A DNA stretch of 64,000 nt from Maritimibacter sp. (GTDB lineage Bacteria > Pseudomonadota > Alphaproteobacteria > Rhodobacterales > Rhodobacteraceae). Location: positions 48,146 to 112,145 of the forward strand of contig NZVC01000051.1 in the NCBI GenBank assembly GCA_002701395.1. Direction: 5' to 3'. A program made the position numbers and the translations under genes. This document shows, piece after piece, positions 1-7,717 of the stretch. Position 1 is the stretch's first letter. Each line of letters begins with the position of its first letter. The notes beneath the pieces were generated by a model. It was not told the DNA's origin. It ran no database searches and saw only the letters and a program-made list of their open reading frames with translations.

Positions 1-1164
1 CACACGGCCCGCGCTTTCCAGCACGATGTCGGTGACAGCGGCGTGCTGGGTCACGACCATCGCGTCGCGCAGATACCGCTGCATCGGGTTCTTCTTCGAG
101 ATCACGCCCATCCCGGCGATGGTATAGGCGCGCTGCACCACCTCGGCGCCGACGCGGGCGGCGTTGGTCGCCGACAGCCGCAGCATGTTGTTCTGGTCCA
201 GCGTGACCGGGTCGCCCTTCATCAGGTTGTCCCACGCCTCTTCCGCCGCTTCGTAGAAGAACGCCCGCGCGCCGCGCAGCAGCGCCTCGCACTCGGCGAT
301 GCCGGACAGGTAATAGGGGCGGTCGCACAGGCGGGCGTGGCCGACGGCGATCTTGGCGGCGCCGGACACCGACTTGGCCTTCTCGATTGCGGCGCGGGCC
401 AGCCCGAGGTTGCAGGCGGCGTGCACCTGCGCCTGATAGGCCATCGCGGGATACTTATACAGCGGCTCGTCCACCACGCCGGGGGCGCCGCGTTCGCAGA
501 TCCACATGTCGGGATAATACTTGTCGGTGACGGTGGTGTCGTGGCTGCCGGTGCCCTGCATCCCCGAGACGTCCCACGACTCGATGATCTCGACCTCGGC
601 GGCCGGGGCGACGGCCATCATCACGGTCGGCGGCGCGCCTTCCTCGGCGCCCTGCGGCTTGCCGGCGATGCCGACGCCGATCCAGTCGGCGCCCATGCAG
701 CCCGAGGCGAATTTCCACCGGCCGGACACCTGCCAGCCGCCATCGACGCGCGTGGCTTCCTGCACCGGGTGCAGCCCGCCCGCGAAAACCTGATCGGGGC
801 CGTCGGCGTACATCACCGCCTGCGCCTCTTCGCACAGGGCGGCGGTATAGGTGTTGGCAGAGCCAAAGGCCGACACCCACGCGGCAGAGCCGTCGACGGT
901 GCCGATCTTGTCGACCATCTTCAGAAAGTGATGCGGCGCCATCGCGTCGCCGCCGAACTTCTTCGGCGTGGCGGACCGGAAGATGCGGGCCTTCTTCATC
1001 AGGTCGATCACGTCGCGCGGGATGTGCCGCTTTTCCTCGAACTCTTCGACACGTTCCCCGATCACCTGCAGCAGGTGCTGGAATTCGGTCGTTTCGGTCA
1101 GCTTGTCGAACTGGGCCTCGGTCAGGTCCGCAGCGGACAGGGCAGGCGAAAACGGCTGGTTCAT
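1..1164 (-). CDS. acyl-CoA-dehydrogenase-fold flavin-dependent monooxygenase, partial
   Basis: An open frame runs from ATG at 1164 to the window edge without a stop, so 388 N-terminal residues are visible and the C-terminus is cut off. The sequence has the acyl-CoA dehydrogenase layout (N-terminal helical domain, central beta domain with VSGRWKFASG, C-terminal helices) but resembles the HpaB/DszC/IacA monooxygenases that use reduced flavin and O2. The start is chosen because AAGGG lies 9 nt upstream; an in-frame ATG at 1188 would add eight residues. It is divergent from a flavin reductase, the usual partner of such two-component monooxygenases. IacA plus IacG in known indole-3-acetate clusters have this same pairing. 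Oxygenation of an indole ring is inferred from context only; a true acyl-CoA dehydrogenase is the alternative. Confidence 0.8.
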   Translation of the reverse strand, partial: MNQPFSPALSAADLTEAQFDKLTETTEFQHLLQVIGERVEEFEEKRHIPRDVIDLMKKARIFRSATPKKFGGDAMAPHHFLKMVDKIGTVDGSAAWVSAFGSANTYTAALCEEAQAVMYADGPDQVFAGGLHPVQEATRVDGGWQVSGRWKFASGCMGADWIGVGIAGKPQGAEEGAPPTVMMAVAPAAEVEIIESWDVSGMQGTGSHDTTVTDKYYPDMWICERGAPGVVDEPLYKYPAMAYQAQVHAACNLGLARAAIEKAKSVSGAAKIAVGHARLCDRPYYLSGIAECEALLRGARAFFYEAAEEAWDNLMKGDPVTLDQNNMLRLSATNAARVGAEVVQRAYTIAGMGVISKKNPMQRYLRDAMVVTQHAAVTDIVLESAGRV

Positions 1165-1224
1165 CGTGGTGATCCCTTGTTGGCCCATGTTGGCGTTGAG
1201 GAAATGATGCACCGGAGATATTTT

Positions 1225-1251
1225 ATAATTCCAATTCATAATCGGAATATT
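1225..1251. promoter_or_regulatory. inverted repeat in divergent promoter region
   Basis: The 219-bp gap between the divergent monooxygenase and flavin reductase is AT-rich compared with its surroundings. It contains ATTCC and GGAAT separated by 11 bp, with imperfect AT-rich extensions on both sides. An adjacent stretch at 1221-1239 (TTTTATAATTCCAATTCAT) weakly resembles the operator-like sequence found in other promoters of the catabolic island. A MarR-family binding site controlling both genes is plausible but unproven. Confidence 0.35.
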
Positions 1252-1383
1252 GCCGATACATGGCGCGAATGCGGTTACATTCGCGGGACGAATGCGCATG
1301 ATGCGGCGCATTGATTGGACCTTGGGCAGCGGTCGTGGCACCTGCAGTGGCGGGAGGCCACTGCGGGACAGGGAACGGCGCAC

Positions 1384-1980
1384 TTGGAACACCGGTTTTT
1401 CGACTTCACGGCGGAAGCGCCGTTCGACCGTTATCGTCTGATGGCGAACTCTGTCACGCCCCGGCCCATCGCGCTGGTGACGTCCGTTTCGAAAGACGGC
1501 ACGCCGAACGCCGCGCCGTTTTCCTTCTTCGGGCTGCTCAGCCACGACCCCGCGACGCTGGCCATCGGGATCGAGCCCCGGCCCGACGGGCGCCGCAAGG
1601 ATACGGCGGCGAACATTCTCGAAACCGGGGAATTCATCGTCCAGATCTCGGATGCGGCGATGGCGGCACAGATGGACGCCTGCGGTGCGCCGGTCGAGCC
1701 GGAAGCGGACGAGCTGTCGCTGAACGGGATGGAGACGGTGCCGGGTACCTCGGTCGCGGTGCCCCGTATCGCGCTGGCGCCGGTGGCGATGGAGTGCACG
1801 CTGCATTCCACCATCGACCTTGGCCCCGCCCGCGACATCGTGCTGGGCACCATCGTCGGCTTTCACCTGCGCGCGGATGCCATCGGCGAGGACGGGCGGA
1901 TCGATCAGGACGTGATCGACACCATCGGCCGGGTCGGTGCGATGTCCTACGCGACGACGCGCGACCGTTTCCGGACCTGA
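1384..1980 (+). CDS. flavin reductase (FMN-binding split-barrel) family protein
   Basis: The protein (198 aa from the proposed TTG start) begins FDFTAEAPFDRYRL and carries SVTPRPIALVTSVS, the typical N-terminal signature of flavin reductase-like domain proteins, followed by the FSFFGLLSHDPATLAIGI core. Such proteins use NAD(P)H to supply reduced FMN/FAD to a partner oxygenase. The open frame extends upstream to ATG 1315, but homologous proteins start just before the FDF motif, and AGGGAA precedes TTG 1384 at a reasonable distance. It is divergent from the acyl-CoA-dehydrogenase-fold monooxygenase, so the two probably form one two-component enzyme. The stop lies 1 bp from the convergent gene that follows. 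Confidence 0.8.
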   Translation: MEHRFFDFTAEAPFDRYRLMANSVTPRPIALVTSVSKDGTPNAAPFSFFGLLSHDPATLAIGIEPRPDGRRKDTAANILETGEFIVQISDAAMAAQMDACGAPVEPEADELSLNGMETVPGTSVAVPRIALAPVAMECTLHSTIDLGPARDIVLGTIVGFHLRADAIGEDGRIDQDVIDTIGRVGAMSYATTRDRFRT

Positions 1981-1981
1981 C

Positions 1982-3094
1982 CTAGCCCCACATCATCCGT
2001 TCGACGGCCTTCGGGTCTTTCGCCATGCGGTCGCGGAACTCTTCGGCTTCGGGACCGACATAGACGTCTTCCAGCCCTTGCTGGAGCGCGGCCACGACGG
2101 CCTTTGCCAGCGCCTGCGGCGGCAGTTTCGGCGGCGGGGCGGCCGCGAAGGCGGGATGATCCAGCGCGCCAGAGAACAGGTTGATCACCCGAATGCCACG
2201 CTGGGCCATGTCGGCGCGCAGCGATTGCGCGACCGACAGGGTGGCCGCCTGCGCCGCGGCGTAGCCGGCGGCGCCGGGCGTCGCCATTTGCGCGCTTAGG
2301 CTAAGCAGGTTGACCCACGCGACGGCGTTCTCGGCCAGCTTCGGGCCGAAGGCGGCGGCAAGGCGCATCAGGCCCAAAGCGCCTTTTTCGAGACTGTTTT
2401 GCGTGGCGTCGGTGCCCCCGCCGGTGACCCCGCCTATGCCCCCGGCGTGGTAGGTGCCAGCGGTATGGACCACGATGTCGACCGTCGCGCCGATCTTGTC
2501 GGCCAGCGCGGTGACGGACGCATCAGAGGTCAGATCAAGCTCGGACGCATCGGGCAGGATGACCTCTGCCCCGGCCTTGGTCAGCGCGTCGGCCAAAGGC
2601 TGCGCGGCGGGGTGCGCGGCATCGGTGATCAGCACGCGGCGGCCCTTGGGGTCGGCGGTCAGCGCGCGCCAGTGGGGATCGTCCTGCATGTCGGCGTCTC
2701 CGGTCTCGGGGTGGGCGTAGACCACGGGCATCCCCGCGCGGTCGAGTTTCAGCGACAGCCGCACCCGCCCCTCGGGCGGGCAGGCGGGGTGCACGAAGGC
2801 GATCATCGTGACGCCGCAGTCGGCCTGAACCAGCCCCTGCCGCACCGGCGGAAGGGTCCGGAAATAGGGATCGCTGGTGATGTTCACGGTGGTCTCGGAC
2901 AACAGCGTGCCGGTGTCGGGCGCGTCGTCGAATCCGAAATCCTGCGACAGGCAGTGCGGGCAGACATCGCGCACCGGGTACAGGAACGCGCCGCAGCCGC
3001 CGCAGCGTTGCAGGGCAAAGCGGCCCTGTGCCGCGCCACGGACAAGACCCAGGGTGGGACCGGATCGGGCGGCGGGGGGAAGCAGAACGGTCAT
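1982..3094 (-). CDS. DUF35 OB-fold/Zn-ribbon protein fused to a degenerate SDR domain
   Basis: This 370-aa protein has two parts. Residues about 10-140 form a DUF35 acyl-CoA-associated domain with a rubredoxin-like zinc knuckle (C31-x2-C34 and C45-x2-C48) and an OB fold. Residues about 148-365 look like a Rossmann short-chain dehydrogenase. That second domain appears catalytically dead: the TGxxxGxG nucleotide loop reads TDAAHPAA, and the YxxxK motif reads YAAAQ. The start overlaps the stop of the thiolase-like gene by 4 bp (ATGA), so the two proteins are very likely made together and form a complex, as DUF35 proteins do with thiolase-fold partners in Ltp2/ChsH2-type retro-aldolases. A role in chain shortening of a CoA thioester is inferred. 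Confidence 0.8.
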   Translation of the reverse strand: MTVLLPPAARSGPTLGLVRGAAQGRFALQRCGGCGAFLYPVRDVCPHCLSQDFGFDDAPDTGTLLSETTVNITSDPYFRTLPPVRQGLVQADCGVTMIAFVHPACPPEGRVRLSLKLDRAGMPVVYAHPETGDADMQDDPHWRALTADPKGRRVLITDAAHPAAQPLADALTKAGAEVILPDASELDLTSDASVTALADKIGATVDIVVHTAGTYHAGGIGGVTGGGTDATQNSLEKGALGLMRLAAAFGPKLAENAVAWVNLLSLSAQMATPGAAGYAAAQAATLSVAQSLRADMAQRGIRVINLFSGALDHPAFAAAPPPKLPPQALAKAVVAALQQGLEDVYVGPEAEEFRDRMAKDPKAVERMMWG

Positions 3095-4260
3095 GCGGCC
3101 TCCAGCACGACGGCGGCCGAGGCAAGGCCGCGTTCGTAGTTGATCATGCCGAAGCCAAGCGCCATCGCACGTTTCACATCCGCGACCTGCGTCGGCCCAG
3201 CGGTGCCGGTGGCCTGACGGATCGCCTCGACCAGCCCAAGGTGGCCGCCCGCCGCGCCCGCCTGCCCCGCCGACAGCTGCCCGCCGGACGTGTTCTGCGG
3301 GAAATCGCCCGCGATGCGCATGTCGTGCGACCGGACGAAGGCCGGGCCCTCGCCCTTGGCGCAAAAGCCCAGATCCTCGAATTGCATCATCACGATGACG
3401 GGGTAGTCGTCATAGGTTTGCAGCACGTCGATGTCCGATGGGGTGCACCCGGCCATCGCATACAGGTCGTCCACGTCCTGCGCCCAGCCGCCGCGAATCT
3501 GCACCGGGTCGTCGGGGAAGGCGTGGTGGCGTTCGATGGTGCCAGTGACGCGGGCGAAGGGGATGCCCTGCGCCTTCGCGGTTTCCTCGCGCATGACAAG
3601 GAACGCTTCCGCCCCCGCGCAGGGCATGACGCAGTCGAACAGGTGCACCGGGTCGGACACTGGCCGCGCCGCCATGTAGGCGTCCAGCGTCAGGGGCTTC
3701 TTCATCAGCGCACGCGGGTTCTTCAGCGCGTTTTCGCGTTGCGCGATGCAGATGCGGGCGAAATCCTCGCGCGTGGCGCCGAACCGCTGCATGTAGTGCC
3801 GCGTCAGCAGCGCGAAGCTGGCGTTCGCCCCGCCCGCGCCCACCGGATAGACCGCGTCCTGCGCGAACCGCGAGAACCCGGCCAGCATGGCGCGGAAGCT
3901 GTCGGGCGTGTTGGTGTCGGCGCCGATGCAAGCGACCACGTCGGCGTCCCCGGCCTGCACGGCCCGCGCGGCGCGGCGCAACGACACGGTGGCCGCCGCG
4001 CCACCCAGCGGCACGGTGTCCAGATGGCGGACGGTCATCCCGGCGTGCTGGGCGAAGTTGATCGCGCTGTCGGGGGCCATGCCGAAGGACGCAAGGCTTA
4101 GCCCGTCCATGTCGCGATGCGAGATCCCCGACCCTTCGGCCAGCCCGCGCAACGCGGCGCCAGCCCACCAATGGGCGGTCTCGGTCGAGAAACGCTGGTA
4201 GGGCACGCTGGTCGGCGTCGTCACCACGACGCCGTCATAGCCCTGTCGAGTGGCTGTCAT
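3091..4260 (-). CDS. thiolase-fold protein (lipid-transfer/aldolase type) without the usual cysteine
   Basis: This 389-aa protein aligns end to end with the thiolase superfamily (SCP2/lipid-transfer branch). Near residue 90, where thiolases have the nucleophilic cysteine (CxSG), it reads PLGGAAATVS, and the C-terminal GHPxGxSG region reads GGQLSAGQAGAAGG. Both changes are typical of the Ltp-type proteins that act as retro-aldolases or non-thiolytic lyases with a DUF35 partner. The next gene, overlapping by 4 bp, encodes exactly such a DUF35 domain. The pair probably carries out a C-C bond cleavage on a CoA ester in the island's ring-degradation route. Ordinary thiolysis is unlikely on the missing residue. 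The exact substrate cannot be read from sequence. Confidence 0.8.
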   Translation of the reverse strand: MTATRQGYDGVVVTTPTSVPYQRFSTETAHWWAGAALRGLAEGSGISHRDMDGLSLASFGMAPDSAINFAQHAGMTVRHLDTVPLGGAAATVSLRRAARAVQAGDADVVACIGADTNTPDSFRAMLAGFSRFAQDAVYPVGAGGANASFALLTRHYMQRFGATREDFARICIAQRENALKNPRALMKKPLTLDAYMAARPVSDPVHLFDCVMPCAGAEAFLVMREETAKAQGIPFARVTGTIERHHAFPDDPVQIRGGWAQDVDDLYAMAGCTPSDIDVLQTYDDYPVIVMMQFEDLGFCAKGEGPAFVRSHDMRIAGDFPQNTSGGQLSAGQAGAAGGHLGLVEAIRQATGTAGPTQVADVKRAMALGFGMINYERGLASAAVVLEAA

Positions 4261-4465
4261 CCTGCCCCCGGAAACTACGTATTTAAAGGTATACTGGCGG
4301 GAAGGCGGGGTGCGCGCAAGGGTGTTCTGCGCAAGCTGCGCCGTTCGCTTTCCCCGTCTCAGCCGATGAAACGCACAGAAATCGTGCGTTTCATGGGGGA
4401 AACTGGCGCTTGGCGACCCCTGCCGGGGATACGGTGTGAAAGGGTCTTGCGTGTTGGATCATTTG

Positions 4466-4484
4466 TTTTAGGGTTCAATTAAAT
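4466..4484. promoter_or_regulatory. operator-like element upstream of the acyl-CoA ligase gene
   Basis: The sequence TTTTAGGGTTCAATTAAAT lies 42 bp before the ligase start. It matches the reverse complement of 11223-11241 at 15 of 19 positions by eye, and shares the TTTAG half and the AAAT tail with 11366-11384. The rest of the 265-bp spacer between the divergent thiolase-like gene (ends 4260) and the ligase shows no other gene. The site is a candidate binding site for one of the two MarR-family regulators of the island. Confidence 0.45.
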
Positions 4485-4525
4485 TCACGCACCATGCCGG
4501 TTCGTGCGATTCAGGAGGTCCCCAG

Positions 4526-6202
4526 ATGAACACCGATGCGCCGCTTGCCGCCCGCCAGACCCTCGATCTGGCCGACCCCGAGGCCGCGAACGCCTATGCC
4601 GCCGCGTCGCATGACCGGTCGGATGCGCTGGAACGGGACATCTCCGAACGCGAACGGTCGCTGCCGCAACTGCTGGCCCGCCGCGCCAAGATGCTGCCGG
4701 ACCTGCCGCTGATCGCCGTCGGCGCCGAAAGCCGGACCGCCGGTGAATTGCGCGACGCCGCTGCCCGCTGGGGCGGAATGCTGGTCGAGGCCGGCGTGCA
4801 ACCCGGCGACAAGGTCGCGCTGATTTGCGGCAACCGGATCGAGTTCATGGAACTGTTCGCCGCGATCAGCTGGATCGGCGCGGTGTCCGTGCCGGTCAAC
4901 ACCGCCTCGCGCGGGATGCAGTTGCAGCACATCCTTGCCAACTCGGGCGCGAAGCTGCTGATCGTCGAAGGCGGCCTGACCGACTGCCTGTCGACGGTCG
5001 ACCGTGACCCGCTGCCGCTGGAGAAAGTGTTCGTGCTGGACGCGGACGACACCCTGCCCGAAGGCGCGCAGCCCCTGCCCGCCCCCGGCGCGCCGGTCGA
5101 GGGGGCCGACGTACAGCCGTCCGATCCGTTCTCGATCCTTTACACCTCGGGCACCACGGGGCTGTCGAAGGGCGTGATCTGCCCCAACGCGCAGTTCTTC
5201 TGGTGGGCGATCACCACGGGCCGCCAGCTGGGGATCACGGACGGCGACGTGCTGCACACGACGCTGCCGCTGTTCCACACCAACGCGCTGAACTGTTTCT
5301 TTCAGGCGCTGGTCTACGGCGCGACGCAATCGCTGGCGCCGCGTTTTTCCGTCTCGCGCTTTTACGAGTCGCTGAAAGAGCCGGGCGCGACGGTGACTTA
5401 CCTGCTGGGCGCGATGGTGCCGATGCTGTTGTCGCGCGAGGAATCGGCGGCAGAGCAGGACCACGCCACGCGCATCGCGCTGGCCCCCGGCGTGCCCGCG
5501 CATTTCCATGCCGAGTTCCTGCGCCGCACCGGCATCCTGTTGCTGGACGCCTTCGGGTCGACCGAAACGAACAACGTGATCCAGACCGAGGCGAACACGG
5601 TGAACCCCGGCATCATGGGCTATGTCACGAAGGGCTTTCAGGCGCGGGTGGTCGATGCTCAGGATTACGAGGTGCCGGACGGAACGCCGGGCGAACTGGT
5701 GCTGCGCAACGACGCGCCGCACGCCTTCGCGTCGGGCTATCTGGGCATGCCGGACGCGACGGTCGAGACGTGGAAGAACCTTTGGGTCCACACCGGCGAC
5801 CGGGTGGTGCGGTCGGCGGATGGCAGCTTTCGCTTCGTGGACCGTATCAAGGAAACCATCCGCCGCCGGGGCGAGAACATCTCGTCCTTCGAGGTCGAGG
5901 AAGGCGTGCTAAGCCACCCTGCCGTGTCCACCGCCGCCGCCTATCCGGTGCAGTCCGAGATGGCCGAGGACGAGGTGATGATCGCCATCGTGCTGAAGGA
6001 CGGCGCGTCGCTGACCGGCGAAGAGGTGATCCGCCATTGCGAGACCCGGATGCCGTATTTCGCGGTGCCGCGCTATGTGGATTTCCGGGCCGAGTTGCCA
6101 CGGACCGAGAACGGCAAGATCCAGAAGTTCAAGCTTCGTGAAGAAGGCGTGACCGAAACCACATGGGACCGCGAGGCGGCCGGGGTGACGGTAAAGCGGT
6201 GA
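4526..6202 (+). CDS. AMP-forming acyl-CoA ligase (ANL superfamily), possibly anthranilate-CoA ligase
   Basis: This 558-aa enzyme has the ANL hallmarks: the P-loop YTSGTTGLSKGV near residue 207, FGSTETN in the A5 region, the A7/A8 hinge (HTGDRVV, DRIKETIRRRGENIS) and the C-terminal catalytic lysine in NGKIQKFKLR. It would activate a carboxylic acid with ATP to an acyl-CoA. AGGAGG lies 8 nt upstream of the ATG. Its neighbours are the 2-aminobenzoyl-CoA monooxygenase/reductase operon and a thiolase-like gene, so anthranilate or an upstream indole acid is the likely substrate. The overall sequence is nearer to CaiC-type ligases than to classical benzoate-CoA ligases, so substrate assignment is uncertain. 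Confidence 0.85.
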   Translation: MNTDAPLAARQTLDLADPEAANAYAAASHDRSDALERDISERERSLPQLLARRAKMLPDLPLIAVGAESRTAGELRDAAARWGGMLVEAGVQPGDKVALICGNRIEFMELFAAISWIGAVSVPVNTASRGMQLQHILANSGAKLLIVEGGLTDCLSTVDRDPLPLEKVFVLDADDTLPEGAQPLPAPGAPVEGADVQPSDPFSILYTSGTTGLSKGVICPNAQFFWWAITTGRQLGITDGDVLHTTLPLFHTNALNCFFQALVYGATQSLAPRFSVSRFYESLKEPGATVTYLLGAMVPMLLSREESAAEQDHATRIALAPGVPAHFHAEFLRRTGILLLDAFGSTETNNVIQTEANTVNPGIMGYVTKGFQARVVDAQDYEVPDGTPGELVLRNDAPHAFASGYLGMPDATVETWKNLWVHTGDRVVRSADGSFRFVDRIKETIRRRGENISSFEVEEGVLSHPAVSTAAAYPVQSEMAEDEVMIAIVLKDGASLTGEEVIRHCETRMPYFAVPRYVDFRAELPRTENGKIQKFKLREEGVTETTWDREAAGVTVKR

Positions 6203-6230
6203 GGTTGTGGGTGTGATGGCGTTGGGCATG

Positions 6231-6327
6231 ATGGGGTGAAACCCCATCCTACGCGGCGGTGTGTCCGATGATTGGGTGAAACCCATCCACCGTGGCGTGG
6301 TTGTAGGATGGGGTTTCACCCCATCAT
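6231..6327. repeat. cluster of three palindromic REP-like units between convergent genes
   Basis: Three palindromes built on ATGGGGTGAAACCCCAT lie between the convergent ligase and marR genes: 6231-6252, 6270-6288 (a shortened copy, GATTGGGTGAAACCCATCC) and 6303-6327 (opposite orientation). A second cluster of the same unit is at 11887-11946, also between convergent genes. They can fold as hairpins read from either strand, so they may serve as bidirectional terminators as well as being a dispersed repeat family. Confidence 0.75.
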
Positions 6328-6344
6328 GACCAACCCCGACCGCC

Positions 6345-6824
6345 TTAACCCTTGTGCCGGATGTCCAGCATGATCGAGATGCCGCGCGCCGCGTCCGGCT
6401 CCGACACGTTCTCGAAGATCGCGTTGATCCACTGAAGGTGCTCGGCGGCCATCTCGTCCATCAGGGCGCGGCCCTTGTCGGTGATGCTGACCACGAAGGC
6501 GCGGCGGTCGGTTTCAAGGTTGCGGCGTTCGGCCAGCCCCTCGGTCACCAGCCGGTCGACGACGCCGGTGACGTTGCCGTTGGACACGACCAGATGTTGC
6601 GAAAGCTCGCTCATCTTCATCCCCTCGGGCGCGGCGTGCAGCGCGGCAAGGACGTCGAAGCGGGGCAAGGTGGTGTCATAGCCGGACCGGAGCTTTTCGC
6701 GCAGCGTGCCTTCGACAAGACGGGTTGCCTTCAGCATCTGAAGCCACAGGCGCAGGCGCTGGCGTGCAAGGTTCTCGTCCGTGACCTCGGTGGTGATCTG
6801 TCCGTCCATGAAATCCCTGCTCAT
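6345..6824 (-). CDS. MarR-family transcriptional regulator
   Basis: This 159-aa protein has the MarR winged-helix fold: LPRFDVLAALHAAPEGMKMSELSQ, the recognition helix VSNGNVTGVVDRLVTEGLAERR and the wing with DRRAFVVSITDKGR. Such proteins repress aromatic catabolic operons and release DNA on binding a pathway intermediate, often a CoA thioester. It sits 110 bp downstream of the aminobenzoyl-CoA operon on the same strand and has a perfect palindrome 18 bp before its start, consistent with autoregulation. A second ATG at 6809 is preceded by GCAGGGAT and may be the true start. It is not similar enough to the second MarR at 16776 to be a recent duplicate. Confidence 0.9.
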   Translation of the reverse strand: MSRDFMDGQITTEVTDENLARQRLRLWLQMLKATRLVEGTLREKLRSGYDTTLPRFDVLAALHAAPEGMKMSELSQHLVVSNGNVTGVVDRLVTEGLAERRNLETDRRAFVVSITDKGRALMDEMAAEHLQWINAIFENVSEPDAARGISIMLDIRHKG

Positions 6825-6841
6825 ACAAACTCAACCTGATT

Positions 6842-6858
6842 ATTTTGAGTATCAAAAT
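6842..6858. promoter_or_regulatory. perfect 17-bp palindrome upstream of marR
   Basis: ATTTTGAGTATCAAAAT is a perfect inverted repeat (ATTTTGA, 3-bp centre, TCAAAAT) located 17 bp upstream of the first marR start codon, between marR and the thioesterase gene. Its size and symmetry fit a MarR dimer operator. The neighbouring CTGATTATTTT also recurs upstream of the cupin gene at 14111. Autoregulation of marR is the natural inference. Confidence 0.6.
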
Positions 6859-6933
6859 TTGAAGCCGCGCGCAAAGCGTTCTGCGCGCGGCTTCCCCGGC
6901 CGGCTCGGAAGGCTGCCGGCATCGGTATCAGGG

Positions 6934-7311
6934 TTATTGCGCCGAAATTTTGCGGGGCTTTCCCTCGCCGTCGACCGCCACCAGAAGCACGTCGGCGGTC
7001 ATGATCTGGCGCGCCTGCGTGTCGGGTTCGGCCACCGCCGTTATCGACAGGTTAAAGGAAGTGTTGCCGCGCCGGGTCTCTTCGGCGGTCATCACGAATT
7101 CCTCTCCGGCGTACAGGGGGCCATGGAAGGTCAGTTCCTTGATCGACACGATGACGACGTCGCCGCCGGTGATCTTGCGCCCACCAAGCCCCGCCGCATG
7201 GTCGACCTGTGCCAGAATCCAGCCGCCGAAGATCGCGCCGCGCGGCGTGACCTCGCCATAAGGCGCGACGGTGACGATGACCGGATCGGTCGCGGTGGGC
7301 GTGTCACTCAT
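6934..7311 (-). CDS. hotdog-fold acyl-CoA thioesterase (BFIT/YciA-like)
   Basis: This 125-aa single hotdog domain contains TPRGAIFGGWILAQVDHAAGL, the GGW-xx-Q-D motif typical of acyl-CoA thioesterases of the YciA/TesB-like group, and KELTFHGPLYAGEEF in the central strand. It would hydrolyse an acyl- or aryl-CoA, releasing CoA when intermediates accumulate. It is the last gene of the aminobenzoyl-CoA operon and overlaps the preceding Rid gene by 8 bp. Three separate hotdog proteins occur in this island, which suggests strong pressure to recycle CoA from dead-end thioesters. The specific substrate is unknown. Confidence 0.8.
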   Translation of the reverse strand: MSDTPTATDPVIVTVAPYGEVTPRGAIFGGWILAQVDHAAGLGGRKITGGDVVIVSIKELTFHGPLYAGEEFVMTAEETRRGNTSFNLSITAVAEPDTQARQIMTADVLLVAVDGEGKPRKISAQ

Positions 7312-7717
7312 TCGGGATCACCGCGGTCGCTTCGATCTCGACCTTCGCTTCGTCTTCCATCAGCGCGACGACCTGCACCACGGCCATCGCCGGGAAATGA
7401 CGTCCGATCACATCGCGATAGGCGGCGCCGAAGCCGCGCAGGTTTTCCAGGTACTCGGCCTTGTCAGTGATGTACCACGTCAGCCGCACAAGATGCTCGG
7501 GCTGCGCGCCCGCCGTCGCCAGCACGGCGACGATGTTTTCAAGCGTCTGGCGGAACTGACCCACCATGTCCGTGTGTTCCCATTCCTGCTGGGCATTCCA
7601 GCCGACGAGCCCGCCGGTGAACACCATCCGGCCCTCGGCCAGCACGCCGTTGGCATAGCCTTTCGCAGGCATCCAGCCATCGGGTTGAAGGAACATGTGG
7701 GGCGTCAGAACGGTCAT
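7304..7717 (-). CDS. Rid (YjgF/YER057c/UK114) family protein lacking the canonical arginine
   Basis: This 137-aa protein belongs to the Rid superfamily (NGVLAEGRMVFTGG at the N-terminus, KVEIEATAVIP at the C-terminus). Archetypal RidA imine deaminases have an essential arginine in a PARSxV motif; here it reads FPAMAVV, so this is a non-archetypal Rid. It is translationally coupled to the upstream thioesterase gene (ATGA overlap at 7714-7717) and sits in the aminobenzoyl-CoA operon. After the monooxygenase/reductase step the ring carries an enamine/imine nitrogen, so a Rid-type hydrolysis that releases ammonia would fit the pathway. That role is inferred from chemistry and location. Confidence 0.85.
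   Translation of the reverse strand: MTVLTPHMFLQPDGWMPAKGYANGVLAEGRMVFTGGLVGWNAQQEWEHTDMVGQFRQTLENIVAVLATAGAQPEHLVRLTWYITDKAEYLENLRGFGAAYRDVIGRHFPAMAVVQVVALMEDEAKVEIEATAVIPNE

Noticed and set aside
43..1314. Plus-strand open frame of 423 codons at the left edge
   Set aside because: It is antisense to the acyl-CoA-dehydrogenase-fold gene, has no family resemblance and no ribosome-binding site.
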